Shown piece after piece: positions 51,202 to 60,207 of a stretch of DNA of 64,000 bases. Source of the stretch: CADCVQ01 sp038260305 (lineage in GTDB: Bacteria > Actinomycetota > Thermoleophilia > Solirubrobacterales > Solirubrobacteraceae); the NCBI GenBank assembly GCA_038260305.1, contig JBBSNY010000012.1:46281-110280 (forward strand), given 5' to 3'. Each line of letters starts with the position of its first letter. Positions within the stretch are counted from its first letter, which is position 1. Both the position numbers and the translations under genes were made by a program. The notes below the pieces were generated by a model. The model saw nothing but the letters and a program-made list of their open reading frames with translations, ran no database searches and was not told where the DNA came from.

Positions 51202-51717
51202 CTACTTCGTGGCCGCGCCGCGCTGCGCGTTCGCGAACAGCACCGCGAAGACGATCTGGTGCTGGTGCTCGAACTCCCAACGCTGCTGGGTTGGCCGGAA
51301 GCTGACGAGTGTCAAGTCCGTGCCCGGCGTCGCTTCCTCGAGCCGTAACAGTCGCGGCCGCAGCGTCTCGCGTCCGCGCGCGGCCTCGCCGCCGACGATG
51401 CTGTCGCCGGGCCAGCCACCGTCGGCGACATGGGAGATGAGCAGGATCTCGGCGTCGTGCGGCTTGGCGCAAGGCAGGGCGTTGACGGTGGGGACGCCGT
51501 TGTCGGAGCTCGTCGGATCGTCGACGAGCTGCTTGCGCAGGTCCGAGACGCAGTCGCCGACCCGCAGCTTGAGCAGATTCGACTGTCCGGCCTGGACGAC
51601 GGCGCCGGCGGCGTCGCGCTTGGCGGCGGCCTTGCCACAGCCCGCGACCGCTACGGCCGCGCCCGCGGTCGCCAGGGCGACAAGCGCCCGCTGTCGCATC
51701 GTGTCGGCGGTCGCCAT
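51202..51717 (-). CDS. Septum_form-domain lipoprotein
   Basis: 171 residues. Lipoprotein signal ALVALATAGAAVAVAGCGK with lipidation Cys in VAGC, then LRVGDCVSDL, VPTVNALPCAKPHDAEILLI and a Trp-rich end (QQRWEFEHQHQIVF). The paired Cys around VGDC and PCAKPHDAE are the Septum_form (PF13845) signature. It faces the divergent transpeptidase gene and converges with ftsZ, which suits a role at the envelope or septum (inference). ATG 51717 has TACTGT 7 nt upstream. Confidence 0.8.
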   Translation of the reverse strand: MATADTMRQRALVALATAGAAVAVAGCGKAAAKRDAAGAVVQAGQSNLLKLRVGDCVSDLRKQLVDDPTSSDNGVPTVNALPCAKPHDAEILLISHVADGGWPGDSIVGGEAARGRETLRPRLLRLEEATPGTDLTLVSFRPTQQRWEFEHQHQIVFAVLFANAQRGAATK

Positions 51718-51724
51718 GATCCGC

Positions 51725-51730
51725 ACAGTA
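51725..51730 (-). promoter_or_regulatory. Leaderless -10 box TACTGT
   Basis: Minus-strand TACTGT ends 7 nt before ATG 51717 of the lipoprotein. Confidence 0.4.
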
Positions 51731-51805
51731 TGGGCCGTCACGGACCCTGTGCGGCGGCGACCGTTTAGCCTCGTCCCCAGTGCACTGTCACGGGCGCAGC
51801 CACGG

Positions 51806-53293
51806 ATGACCGCCGCCGCGCACGGGATCGTGGCCGCCGGTCACCCGCTCACGGCTCAGGCCGCGGTCGACGTCCTGCGGGCCGGCGGCAACGCCGTCGA
51901 CGCCGCGGTCGCGGCGATGCTGACGTCGTGGGTGACCGAGCCGCTGCTGTCGGGGCCCGGCGCCGGCGGCTACATGCTCGTCGCCGGAGCCGGCGAGGAG
52001 CCCGTGCTGCTGGACTTCTTCGTCGCCGCGCCGGGCCACGGGGCGGACGCCGCGCGGCGCTGTGAGCTCGTGCCGGTTGAGGTCGACTTCGCCGGCGATG
52101 CGCTGCAGACCTTCCACGTCGGCGCGGCGTCGTGCGGCGCGTACGGCAACCCGGCTGGGATCGATGCCGCGATGCGGCGCTGGGGCTCCGTCGCGCTCGC
52201 CGATCTCGCAGCACCGGCCGCGGCGCTGGCGCGCGACGGTGTCGTGCTGAACGCCCAGCAGACGGAAGTCATCCACCTGCTCGAGGCGATCCTGCGCTCG
52301 TCGCCCGAATGCGAGGCGCTGTACGCCCCCGACGGTCCGCTGCTGCGCGAGGGCGAGTGCTTCGCGAGCCGCGAGCTCGGCGACACGATCGAGCGCCTCG
52401 GCGCCGACGGATCGGCGCCGTTCTACGAGGGCGACATCGCCGCCGCCGTCGTCGCGTGGGTCGCCGAGCGTGGCGGCCTGCTGACCGCCGAGGACCTCGC
52501 CGGCTTTCAGGCCGTCGCCCGCGAGCCGCTGTCGATCTCCTACCGCGGACGCGACGTGCTGACGAACCCGCCGCCGTCGGCGGGCGGCATCCTGCTCGCG
52601 CTGTCGCTGCGGCTGCTCGACCAGGCGCCGTCGCCGCCGCCATTGGGCGTCGTCGTGCGGGCGATGGAGGAGGCGCAGACGGCGCGCACGCCCGACTTCG
52701 TCGAGGGCCTCGGCGAGGTCGGCTTCGCCGCGCGCCTGCTCGGCTCGCGGATGGGCTCGACGACGCACATCTCCGTGCTCGACGCGGCCGGGCGCGCCTG
52801 CACGGTGACCTGCACGAACGGCGAGGGCTCGGGGATCGTCGTGCCCGGCACCGGCATCCACGTCAACAACATCATGGGCGAGGCCGACCTCAACCCGCTC
52901 GGCTTCCATCACGCGCCGCCCGGGCGCCGGATGCCGTCGATGATGTCGCCGACGGTCGTGCTCGCCGGCGGCGAGGTGCAGCTCGCGCTCGGCTCGTCGG
53001 GCTCCAACCGGATCCGCTCGGCGTTGCTGCAGACGATCGTCGGCGTCGTCGACCACGAGTTGTCGGCCGCCGAGGCGGTCGCGGCGCCGCGCGTGCACTT
53101 CGAGGACGACATCGTCTTCGCCGAGCCGGGCGCCGCGCTCGACACGCTGCGCTACGACCCCTACGTCGTGCAGCACTTCCGCGCCCCGAACATGTTCTTC
53201 GGCGGCGTGCAGGCCGTCTGCCGCGACCTGCACAGCGGCGCGCTCAGCGGCGCCGGCGATCCGCGCCGCGGCGGCGTGGCGGTCGCTGCGTGA
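51806..53293 (+). CDS. Gamma-glutamyltranspeptidase family protein
   Basis: 495 residues. N-terminal AAGHPLTAQAAVDVLRAGGN and AVDAAVAAMLTSWVTEPLLS, autoprocessing Thr in GSTTHISVLDAAGRA near residue 320, TNGEGSGIVVPGTGIHVNNI, and MMSPTVVLAGGEVQLALGSS. The enzyme cleaves itself at the Thr into two subunits and transfers gamma-glutamyl groups or hydrolyses glutathione-like substrates. No clear signal peptide, so it is probably cytoplasmic. ATG 51806 was chosen; the upstream in-frame sequence is antisense to the lipoprotein. Confidence 0.9.
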   Translation: MTAAAHGIVAAGHPLTAQAAVDVLRAGGNAVDAAVAAMLTSWVTEPLLSGPGAGGYMLVAGAGEEPVLLDFFVAAPGHGADAARRCELVPVEVDFAGDALQTFHVGAASCGAYGNPAGIDAAMRRWGSVALADLAAPAAALARDGVVLNAQQTEVIHLLEAILRSSPECEALYAPDGPLLREGECFASRELGDTIERLGADGSAPFYEGDIAAAVVAWVAERGGLLTAEDLAGFQAVAREPLSISYRGRDVLTNPPPSAGGILLALSLRLLDQAPSPPPLGVVVRAMEEAQTARTPDFVEGLGEVGFAARLLGSRMGSTTHISVLDAAGRACTVTCTNGEGSGIVVPGTGIHVNNIMGEADLNPLGFHHAPPGRRMPSMMSPTVVLAGGEVQLALGSSGSNRIRSALLQTIVGVVDHELSAAEAVAAPRVHFEDDIVFAEPGAALDTLRYDPYVVQHFRAPNMFFGGVQAVCRDLHSGALSGAGDPRRGGVAVAA

Positions 53294-53718
53294 TGCCGGC
53301 GTCAGCATGGGCGCGCGCGGCCGCGCTGGCGGCGCTCGTGCCGATCGCCGTCGCGCTCGGCGCGTGCGGGACGCCGTCGCCCGACCTCTTCATCGTCGAG
53401 CGCTCCGGGACGGTCCCGGGAGCGAAGCTTCACCTGCTCGTCTCGGACACGTCGGCGCGCTGCAACCACGGCAAGCCGATCCCGCTGACGAGCAAGCAGA
53501 CGATCGAGGCGCGCGACATCCTCGACAAGCTGCGCGAGCTGCAGGCGGGCGACAACTCGGCGCTCGACACCCCGCCCGCCCAGATCTTCAGCTATCTGAT
53601 CCGCGACGAGGACGGCATCCTGCGCTTCTCGGACACCACCCAGCGCCCGACGGTCCTGCCGCGCACGGCGCTCTTCGCTCGCCGCGTCGCGATCGATACC
53701 TGCAAGCTCGCGCGCTGA
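53293..53718 (+). CDS. Small lipoprotein
   Basis: 141 residues. The ATG overlaps the transpeptidase stop (TGATG). Lipoprotein signal ALAALVPIAVALGACGTPSP with Cys in LGAC. The mature domain (PDLFIVERSGTVPGAKLHLL, SKQTIEARDILDKLRELQAG) has two Cys (ARCNHGK, DTCKLAR) and resembles small actinobacterial exported proteins without a name. Probably co-expressed with the transpeptidase. Confidence 0.7.
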   Translation: MPASAWARAAALAALVPIAVALGACGTPSPDLFIVERSGTVPGAKLHLLVSDTSARCNHGKPIPLTSKQTIEARDILDKLRELQAGDNSALDTPPAQIFSYLIRDEDGILRFSDTTQRPTVLPRTALFARRVAIDTCKLAR

Positions 53719-53752
53719 GCATCGGCGGCGGGATGGCGCCGCGACGCCGGGC

Positions 53753-53758
53753 TACCCT
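53753..53758 (+). promoter_or_regulatory. Leaderless -10 box TACCCT
   Basis: TACCCT lies 8 nt before ATG 53767. Confidence 0.45.
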
Positions 53759-53766
53759 GGATCGCC

Positions 53767-54681
53767 ATGTCCAGACGGTCGTGGCTGCTGATGGGGATGC
53801 TCGCCGCGCTCTGGGGGGCGTCGTATCTGTTCATCAAGGTCGCGCTCGACGACGGCCTGGACCCGTTCTTCATCGTGCTCGCGCGGATCGCGCTCGGCGC
53901 GCTCGTGCTCGTGCCGATCGCTCTGCGCCGCGGGGCCTTCGCCGCGCTGCACGGGAGCTGGGGGCCGATCGTGGTCGTGGCCCTTGTGCAGGTCGTCCTG
54001 CCGTTCCTGCTGATCACGTTCGGCGAGCGCCACATCGCCTCCGGGCTGGCGGGCATCCTCGTCTCGTCGGCACCGATCTTCACCGCGCTGCTCGCGGCGC
54101 GCTTCGATGACGAGGAGCGTCCGCGCGGTATCGCGGCGGCCGGCTTCGTGCTCGGCATCCTCGGCGTCGTGCTGCTGTTCGGCCTCGACCTCAGCGGCGA
54201 GACGCAGGCGCTGCTCGGCGGCCTGATGGTGCTGCTCGCGTCGCTCGGCTACGCGATCGGCGGGTTGTTCCTGAAGTGCCGGCTGCGCGGCGTGCAGCCG
54301 GTCGGTGTCGCCGCCGCGACGATGGTGGTCAGCACGCTCGTGCTGCTGCCGGCGCTGGCGTTCACGCTGCCCTCGGCGATGCCGCATGTGCAGACGATCG
54401 GCGCGATGCTCGCGCTCGGCGCCGGCGGGACCGGGCTCGCGTTCCTGATCTTCTACACGCTGATCGCCGACATCGGCCCGAGCCGCGCCACGCTCGTGAC
54501 GTACATCGCGCCCGGTTTCGCGGTGGTGTACGGCATCGCGCTCCTGAGCGAACCGCTCACGGCCGGCGGCCTGCTCGGGCTCGCGCTGATCCTGGCCGGC
54601 TCGTGGGTGGCGGTCGAGGGGCGGCTGCCAGGGCAGCCGCGGGTCGTCCGGGAGCCGCCGGCGGTGCAGGAGATCGCGTAA
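53767..54681 (+). CDS. EamA/DMT family transporter
   Basis: 304 residues, ten hydrophobic segments in two EamA halves: first half LLMGMLAALWGASYLFIKVA, AGILVSSAPIFTALLAARFD; second half GGLMVLLASLGYAIGGLFLK, TYIAPGFAVVYGIALLSEPL. RhaT/YdcZ-like exporters of metabolites or amino acids. Substrate unknown. Confidence 0.88.
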   Translation: MSRRSWLLMGMLAALWGASYLFIKVALDDGLDPFFIVLARIALGALVLVPIALRRGAFAALHGSWGPIVVVALVQVVLPFLLITFGERHIASGLAGILVSSAPIFTALLAARFDDEERPRGIAAAGFVLGILGVVLLFGLDLSGETQALLGGLMVLLASLGYAIGGLFLKCRLRGVQPVGVAAATMVVSTLVLLPALAFTLPSAMPHVQTIGAMLALGAGGTGLAFLIFYTLIADIGPSRATLVTYIAPGFAVVYGIALLSEPLTAGGLLGLALILAGSWVAVEGRLPGQPRVVREPPAVQEIA

Positions 54682-54780
54682 CCGGGCGTCAGTGCGGCGA
54701 CGGGCAGGCGCTCGGACCGACGATCGCCAGCTCGGCACGTGCGTGCATCTTCGACGGCGCAACAGCGGCGGATTCTTCAC

Positions 54781-54857
54781 CCGTCACGGATGCACCCATA
54801 TGGCGTCGAGTCCTCCGGGCGTCGTCTCGCGGCGGATGGATCCGTCACGGATGCACC
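54781..54857. repeat. Two copies of a 16-bp repeat in a convergent intergenic region
   Basis: CCGTCACGGATGCACC at 54781-54796 and 54842-54857, each beginning with the palindrome CCGT-C-ACGG. The 270-bp region (54682-54951) has no gene I can support. Confidence 0.6.
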
Positions 54858-54951
54858 TTGACGGGCGTATCCCGGGCTCGGAGATCGACGCGCTGCGCGA
54901 GCGCCGCGCGCGACGGAGGCGCTCGCCGCTTGGCAGTCTATGTGCCGAACG

Positions 54952-55527
54952 TCACAATCTCTGACGCCAACGAGCCGCGATCGACTTCTGCATCGCGAGG
55001 CCGGCGGCGGACACGCCATCGGGCATCGTCAGCACGAACGGCTCGCCGTCGCCGAAGCCGAACGCGCGATACAGCGGGACGCCCGGCAGCGTCGCGCCGA
55101 GCACGAGCGCGGTGAAGCCCTCGGCGCTCGCGGCCTGCTCGCACGACGTCAGGATCGCGCGCCCGAGGCCGCGCCGCGACCAGTCGTCGCGGACGAACAT
55201 CGCCCGCACGCGCGCCGGCTCGGTGCGCGGGTCGAGCAGGCGCGTGTCGCCGTCCGCCGGGCCCGGGCCGTTGTAGAGCTTGTCGCGCCGGCTCCAGCCG
55301 CCGCAGGCGACGATCTCGTCGTCGAGCTCGTGGACGAAGTACGTGCCGTCCTCGATGAGCTGCAGGTCGATCTGGGCGATGTGGATCACAGCGCTCGCCG
55401 TCTGGCGGGCGTCGTAGTAGCGCGGGAAGTGCGCGAGCGTCGACGCGCGCATGAGCGCGGCGATCCGCGGCGCGTCGTCCATCCGGGCGAGCCGCTGCTG
55501 CGGCGACGGGCGGTCCGGCGACGACAC
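54952..55527 (-). CDS. GNAT family N-acetyltransferase
   Basis: 191 residues. Early MDDAPRIAALMRAS segment, RAMFVRDDWSRRGLGRAILT with the acetyl-CoA-binding RRGLGR loop, and GVPLYRAFGFGDGEPFVLTM. Substrate unknown. GTG 55527 chosen because the family N-terminus (RLARMDDAPRI) begins shortly after it; 4 nt after the LON-domain gene stop, so the two are co-transcribed. Confidence 0.85.
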   Translation of the reverse strand: MSSPDRPSPQQRLARMDDAPRIAALMRASTLAHFPRYYDARQTASAVIHIAQIDLQLIEDGTYFVHELDDEIVACGGWSRRDKLYNGPGPADGDTRLLDPRTEPARVRAMFVRDDWSRRGLGRAILTSCEQAASAEGFTALVLGATLPGVPLYRAFGFGDGEPFVLTMPDGVSAAGLAMQKSIAARWRQRL

Positions 55528-55531
55528 CGGG

Positions 55532-56158
55532 TCAGCCGAAGCGGACCTTGCCGTTCGAGCGCGCCTTGGCCTGCGCGCGCTCGACGAAGTCCAGCCGCTT
55601 CGTCGCGGCCTTAAAGAGCCGTGTCGCGAGGCGCATGCGTGCGTTCTCGGAGCGCAGGTCGAGCAGGCCCTGCTTGGCATCGAGGCCGAAGTCGACCGTC
55701 GCGGCCATCGCGTAGGCGCCTTTGGAGTCGATGTTCTCGCGGTCGGGGTCGTTCTCGGTCGCCTGCACGACGAGCTCGGCGTAGGCGTCGCGGGCCGTCT
55801 CGGCGGCGCCCTCGTCGACGACCTCGTCGCGATCCTCGAGGAACTCGACCGTCGCCGCCGGGTAGGGGAGGTCGTCCTGCTCGGCGATGATCCGAAACGG
55901 CCGTGTCCCGCGCGTGAGGACGTTCAGGCGGCCGTCCTCCATGCGCTCGATGACGCGCGTGATCTCGCACGCGCAGCCGATCTCGCGCAGGCCGTCCTCG
56001 GTCGACCAGACGATGCCGAACTCCGACTCGCGCTCCAGGCACTCGGCGAACATCGTCCGGTAGCGCGGCTCGAAGACGTGCAGCGGGACGTACTCGTACG
56101 GAAGGGCGACGAGGCCCAGCGGGAAGATCGGGAAGTCCTGAACGGTGCGATCGGGCAT
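55532..56158 (-). CDS. LON peptidase substrate-binding domain protein
   Basis: 208 residues without an ATPase or protease domain. N-terminal LON domain: DFPIFPLGLVALPYEYVPLH, VFEPRYRTMFAECLERESEF, then GCACEITRVIERMEDGRLNV and TRGTRPFRII. The helical C-terminus (LLDLRSENARMRLATRLFKA) completes the YbjN/LON-only layout. May act as an adaptor or small-ligand sensor. ATG 56158, with TAGACT 8 nt upstream. Divergent from the photolyase gene. Confidence 0.88.
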   Translation of the reverse strand: MPDRTVQDFPIFPLGLVALPYEYVPLHVFEPRYRTMFAECLERESEFGIVWSTEDGLREIGCACEITRVIERMEDGRLNVLTRGTRPFRIIAEQDDLPYPAATVEFLEDRDEVVDEGAAETARDAYAELVVQATENDPDRENIDSKGAYAMAATVDFGLDAKQGLLDLRSENARMRLATRLFKAATKRLDFVERAQAKARSNGKVRFG

Positions 56159-56166
56159 ATCGAATG

Positions 56167-56172
56167 AGTCTA
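56167..56172 (-). promoter_or_regulatory. Leaderless -10 box TAGACT
   Basis: Minus-strand TAGACT ends 8 nt before ATG 56158. The region is shared with the divergent photolyase gene. Confidence 0.35.
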
Positions 56173-56201
56173 CGTTCGGGATACCCGCGTATATCACCGC
56201 T

Positions 56202-57626
56202 ATGCCGAAGACCGCCCTACTCTGGTTTCGCCGCGACCTGCGCGTCGCCGACCACCCCGCGCTGACGCTCGCCGCGCGCGAGTACGACCGCGTCGTGCCG
56301 GTGTTCGTCTTCGACGACGTGCTGCTGCACGGCCGCTTCGCCTCCGGTCCGCGGGCGGCGTTCATGGTCGGCTGCCTGCGCGCGCTGGACGCGGAGCTAC
56401 ACGAGCGCGGCAGCGGGCTCGTCGTGCGCCACGGCCGCCCCGAGGAGGCGCTCGTCGCGCTCGCGGTGGAGCTCGGCGGCGCGGACGCCGTGCTGTGGAC
56501 GAGCGACGTCGCGCCCTACGCCCGTGCTCGCGACACGCGCGTCACGGCCGCGCTGCGCGAGGCCGGCATCGCGGCGCGGCCGCAGGGCGGCGCGTACGTC
56601 GTCGACGTCTCCAAGCCGCGCACGAAGGGCGGCAGGCCGTACACGGTGTTCAGCCCCTTTCACCGCCAGTGGCTCGTGCTCGAGCGCCGCACGGTGCATC
56701 GCGCCCCGGCGGAGCTGCCGGCGCTGCCGAGCGTGCTGCGCAAGGGCCGGCTGCCGGGCGCCGCGCACTTCGGTCCCGACGAGCGCGCCGCGCCGCTGCC
56801 CGAGCCCCATTGCGAGCCCGGCGAGCCGGCGGCCCGCGCGGCGCTGGCGGGCTGGCTCGGCGGCCCGGTCGACGGCTACGAGGACGCCCACGACCTCGTC
56901 GCCGACGAGCACGGCACGAGCGGGCTGTCGCCGTACCTGCGCTGGGGCTGCGTGTCGGCCGCCGAGTGCGAGCAGCGCGCGGCGCGTCGCGGCGGCGCGG
57001 GCGCGGCGGCCTGGATCCGCCAGCTCGCGTGGCGCGACTTCTTCGCCCACGTGATGCTCGCCCATCCCGACAATGCGCGAGCGGAGTTCCAGCCGAAGTA
57101 CCGCGATCTCGAATGGGTCGACGACGAGGACGCGCTCGAGGCCTGGCGCGCAGGCCAGACCGGCTATCCGCTCGTCGACGCCGCGATGCGCCAGCTCGCG
57201 CGCACGGGCTGGATGCACAACCGCGCGCGGCTCGTGGTCGGGTCGTTCCTGACGAAGGACCTGCACCTCGACTGGCGCCACGGCGAGGCGCACTTCGAGG
57301 CGCTGCTGCTCGACGGCGAGCCGGCGCAGAACAACGGCAACTGGCAGTGGGTGACGTCGGTCGGCGTCGACCCCGCGCCGTACTTCCGGCGCATCTTCAA
57401 CCCGATCCTGCAGCAGCGGAAGTTCGACCCCGACGGCGTCTACGTCCGCCGTTGGGTCCCCGAGCTATGCGACGTCCCCGCCGCCCGCCTCGCCGAGCCA
57501 TGGACGATGAGCGACGACGAGCAGGACGCCGCCGGCTGCGTCATCGGCCGCGATTACCCAGCCCCAATCGTCGACCACGCCGAGGAGCGCCGGCGGGCGA
57601 TCGAGCGCTATCGCGCGGTCGGCTGA
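56202..57626 (+). CDS. phr: Deoxyribodipyrimidine photolyase
   Basis: Repairs UV-induced pyrimidine dimers using blue light. 474 residues: antenna domain LLWFRRDLRVADHPAL, FAD domain TSGLSPYLRWGCVSAAE, AWRDFFAHVMLAHPDN, YPLVDAAMRQLARTGWMHNR, and DGEPAQNNGNWQWVTSVGVD. The class I (CPD) layout is complete with RRWVPEL near the end. ATG 56202; the longer frame from 56145 is not supported. Confidence 0.93.
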   Translation: MPKTALLWFRRDLRVADHPALTLAAREYDRVVPVFVFDDVLLHGRFASGPRAAFMVGCLRALDAELHERGSGLVVRHGRPEEALVALAVELGGADAVLWTSDVAPYARARDTRVTAALREAGIAARPQGGAYVVDVSKPRTKGGRPYTVFSPFHRQWLVLERRTVHRAPAELPALPSVLRKGRLPGAAHFGPDERAAPLPEPHCEPGEPAARAALAGWLGGPVDGYEDAHDLVADEHGTSGLSPYLRWGCVSAAECEQRAARRGGAGAAAWIRQLAWRDFFAHVMLAHPDNARAEFQPKYRDLEWVDDEDALEAWRAGQTGYPLVDAAMRQLARTGWMHNRARLVVGSFLTKDLHLDWRHGEAHFEALLLDGEPAQNNGNWQWVTSVGVDPAPYFRRIFNPILQQRKFDPDGVYVRRWVPELCDVPAARLAEPWTMSDDEQDAAGCVIGRDYPAPIVDHAEERRRAIERYRAVG

Positions 57627-57650
57627 GCCCCACGCGGTCGAGGTTGAAGG

Positions 57651-57679
57651 TGCCGTGGACCGTCGGTTACGGCACGGCA
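57651..57679. terminator. Hairpin between phr and a converging gene
   Basis: TGCCGTG (57651-57657) pairs with CACGGCA (57673-57679); inside, CCGT (57660-57663) pairs with ACGG (57669-57672). No T-tract; bidirectional terminator likely. Confidence 0.5.
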
Positions 57680-57716
57680 GCACCGTGTGCAGCTTCGCCC
57701 GACGGTTCGCGCGTCG

Positions 57717-58307
57717 TCACCACAATCCGGGGATCAGTCGTGAACGCGTGGCAGCGAAGCGGCGGTACGGTTCTCCGATGCCTTCAAGCAGCGCGCGTTC
57801 CTCAGAGCGAATGCGAACGACGAGGCCGGCGGTGGGCACGACGATCAGCATCGCCAGTGCTGCCCAGTTGCCCAGCGCCAGTCCGATGCCGGCCAAGGTC
57901 AGGAGCATGCCGGTGTAGGACGGATGGCGTACCCACCGGTATGGGCCGCGCTCGATCACGGGCTGATCGTGATGCACGCGGACGTCGACCGTGAAGAACT
58001 GCCCGAGGAGTACGATCGCCCACTGGCGCAGCGCGATCCCGGCGCACATGAGGATCAGCCCGACGACGAAGACCGGCCACCGACCTGGGATCGCGGCCGC
58101 CTGCACATCCGACGCGAGTAAGAACCCTCCGCCGATCCCAGCCGCCACACACACGATCACCACCCACAGGCTGCCGCCGTCCTCCCTCGATCCGCTCGCA
58201 TTGCGCCAGCTCCGCAGCCGCACACGCTGCTCCAGGACAGCGAAGATCGCGAGGATGACGTAGAACGCCAGCTTCGCGCCCGAGTTGGTATTCGGCAACG
58301 GCGCCAC
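57717..58307 (-). CDS. Isoprenylcysteine carboxyl methyltransferase-like membrane protein
   Basis: 196 residues, about five hydrophobic segments, with the ICMT/PEMT signature RGPYRWVRHPSYTGMLL followed by RSEERALLEGIGEPYRRFAA. These are SAM-dependent membrane methyltransferases of unknown bacterial substrate. GTG start at 58307. Confidence 0.88.
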   Translation of the reverse strand: MAPLPNTNSGAKLAFYVILAIFAVLEQRVRLRSWRNASGSREDGGSLWVVIVCVAAGIGGGFLLASDVQAAAIPGRWPVFVVGLILMCAGIALRQWAIVLLGQFFTVDVRVHHDQPVIERGPYRWVRHPSYTGMLLTLAGIGLALGNWAALAMLIVVPTAGLVVRIRSEERALLEGIGEPYRRFAATRSRLIPGLW

Positions 58308-58452
58308 CGGTCAAGTCTGCCATCAAGGCACAGCATTCGCGGCAGCCAGTACCCGTCGCTATCGCGCTCGCGTGCCAGGAGCGTGTCGCGGATGTTACCG
58401 GCGTCGCTTAGCTCTTGGGGGTGGTGTGAGACCGTCGGGTCTGTCGGTCAGG

Positions 58453-59526
58453 ATGTGGCTGATGCTGGACCATCGCGATCCGGCCGCCGCCGGGCTCAGC
58501 GAGCGCCTGCGCCTGAAGGCGGCGGACATGCGCGGCCCGACCTCGTCGCCGCTGTACGCGCTGCTGCTCGACGCCGCGGCCGCGGACGTCGATGTCGGCG
58601 GCGTCGCGCTGGCGGTCCTGCGCCCGTACGCCGGCGAGCCGCGCGGCTCGGCGCTGGCGCTGCGCTTCCTCTCCGCCGTGCACCGCCTTGTGCTCGCCGG
58701 GCACGCGCCGCAGCTTGCCCGCCACTACCCGTCGGCGGGTGGCTGCGAGTCGCCGCAGAGCGCGTGGCCGCCCTTTCGCGACGTGCTCGAGGCCCATCGC
58801 GGGGAGGTCGGCGCCTCACTCGCGCGGCCGTGCCAGACCAACGAGGCCGGCCGCTGCGCGGCGCTGCTACCGGGCTTCCTGGCGATCGCCCGCGAGCACG
58901 GGCCCGCGCTGCGGATCCTCGAGCTGGGCGCCAGCGCGGGCCTGAACCTCAACTGGGACCGCTACCGCTATGAGGGCGACGGCTGGGCGTGGGGCCCGCC
59001 GCGCTCGCGCCTGCGGATCGCGGGCGTCTCAGACCGGATGCCGAGACATGACGCCGACGTGCAGGTCGTCGAGCGCGCCGGCTGCGATGCGGCCCCGCTG
59101 GATCCCGCCGACGAGGACACGCGGCTGACGCTGCGCGCCGCGATCTGGCCGGAGCACGCCGACCGCCTCGAGCGCCTGGACGCAGCTCTGGCCGTCGCCC
59201 GCGAGCATCCCCCGCCGGTTGAGCGCGCCGATGCCGTGCAGTGGCTCGAGCGCCGTCTCGCGCGACCCGCAGGCGGCTGCACGACGGTCATCTTTCACTC
59301 CATCGTGTGGCAGTACCTCACGCCCGCTGACCGCGAGCGGCTGCGCACGCTGCTCGCGGCGGCCGGCGCGCGGGCGACGGCGGCGGCCCCGCTGGCGTGG
59401 CTGCACCTGGAGCCGGCGGGAGACGGGGGGCCCGCGGTGACGCTGACGACGTGGCCCGGCCGCGAGCGGGTCGTCGCGCGGTCCGGCTTCCACGGTCCGC
59501 CCGTCGTCATCGCGGGTCCAGACTAG
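58453..59526 (+). CDS. DUF2332 domain protein
   Basis: 357 residues. The family pattern is visible in SSPLYALLLDAAAADVDVGG, PCQTNEAGRCAALLPGFLAI, LRILELGASAGLNLNWDRYR (a Rossmann-like loop suggestive of methyltransferase ancestry) and TTVIFHSIVWQYLTPADRER. Function unknown. ATG 58453; an in-frame GTG at 58426 is possible. Confidence 0.85.
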   Translation: MWLMLDHRDPAAAGLSERLRLKAADMRGPTSSPLYALLLDAAAADVDVGGVALAVLRPYAGEPRGSALALRFLSAVHRLVLAGHAPQLARHYPSAGGCESPQSAWPPFRDVLEAHRGEVGASLARPCQTNEAGRCAALLPGFLAIAREHGPALRILELGASAGLNLNWDRYRYEGDGWAWGPPRSRLRIAGVSDRMPRHDADVQVVERAGCDAAPLDPADEDTRLTLRAAIWPEHADRLERLDAALAVAREHPPPVERADAVQWLERRLARPAGGCTTVIFHSIVWQYLTPADRERLRTLLAAAGARATAAAPLAWLHLEPAGDGGPAVTLTTWPGRERVVARSGFHGPPVVIAGPD

Positions 59527-59694
59527 GACACGCCGCGGCCCGGCGTGCAGGCATGCCCGAGAGCGCTGCTACTGAGCTTGCCCGCTGTCGCGAACAGCTC
59601 GTGCCAGGACGTGCGCGACCCGTGGCGAACGACGATCGGCCCACCGGACACGTCAGCCGTCGGGCGGCACCGCATCTGCGTCAACATCGGGCAC

Positions 59695-60207
59695 GTGATC
59701 GAGCCTGCGCCTTGTGCTCCGAGCGCCTGCCTGGGCTGCGCTGCGCTCCTACCCGCGGAGAACGGGCCGATGCACCCGTACATGCGCTCGTCGTCGGCGT
59801 GTTGGAGGCGCTTTGGGGAGATCCTGGCGCGCGAGTTTGGCGACCCGGCCTACTTCGCGCTGCATCAGGTCACCGTCGACACCTATGCCGTGCAGCATCC
59901 GGGCGTCGCGGAGCGGCGCGCGATCCAGTCGGTCGGCCTTCACCTGATGACGCTCTGCCTGGTCTTGGAGCACGGGGCCGATCCGCGCGAGGGTCCGAAG
60001 CTGCACAGGCGGATGGTGCAACGACCGCCGTTGCAGTGGCTCGACCCGCCGCCGATGGGGGACCGGTTGAAGGTCGTCGACGTCCTGCCCGCGCGCAGTC
60101 CCGCCGAGCATGGACGGCTCGTGCACGCCTGGGCCCGGGACGTCTGGGAAGCCTGGGCGGCTCACCATGACACCGTGCGCGGCTGGGTTCGTCACAGCCT
60201 CTCGTGA
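59695..60207 (+). CDS. DUF5946 family protein
   Basis: 170 residues from GTG 59695. N-terminal Cys cluster CLGCAALLPAENGPMHPYM, then WRRFGEILAREFGDPAYFAL, VDTYAVQHPGVAERRAIQSV and HLMTLCLVLEHGADP, the DUF5946 pattern. Function unknown. The frame is open upstream to 59545, but those residues do not fit the family. Confidence 0.8.
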   Translation: MIEPAPCAPSACLGCAALLPAENGPMHPYMRSSSACWRRFGEILAREFGDPAYFALHQVTVDTYAVQHPGVAERRAIQSVGLHLMTLCLVLEHGADPREGPKLHRRMVQRPPLQWLDPPPMGDRLKVVDVLPARSPAEHGRLVHAWARDVWEAWAAHHDTVRGWVRHSLS

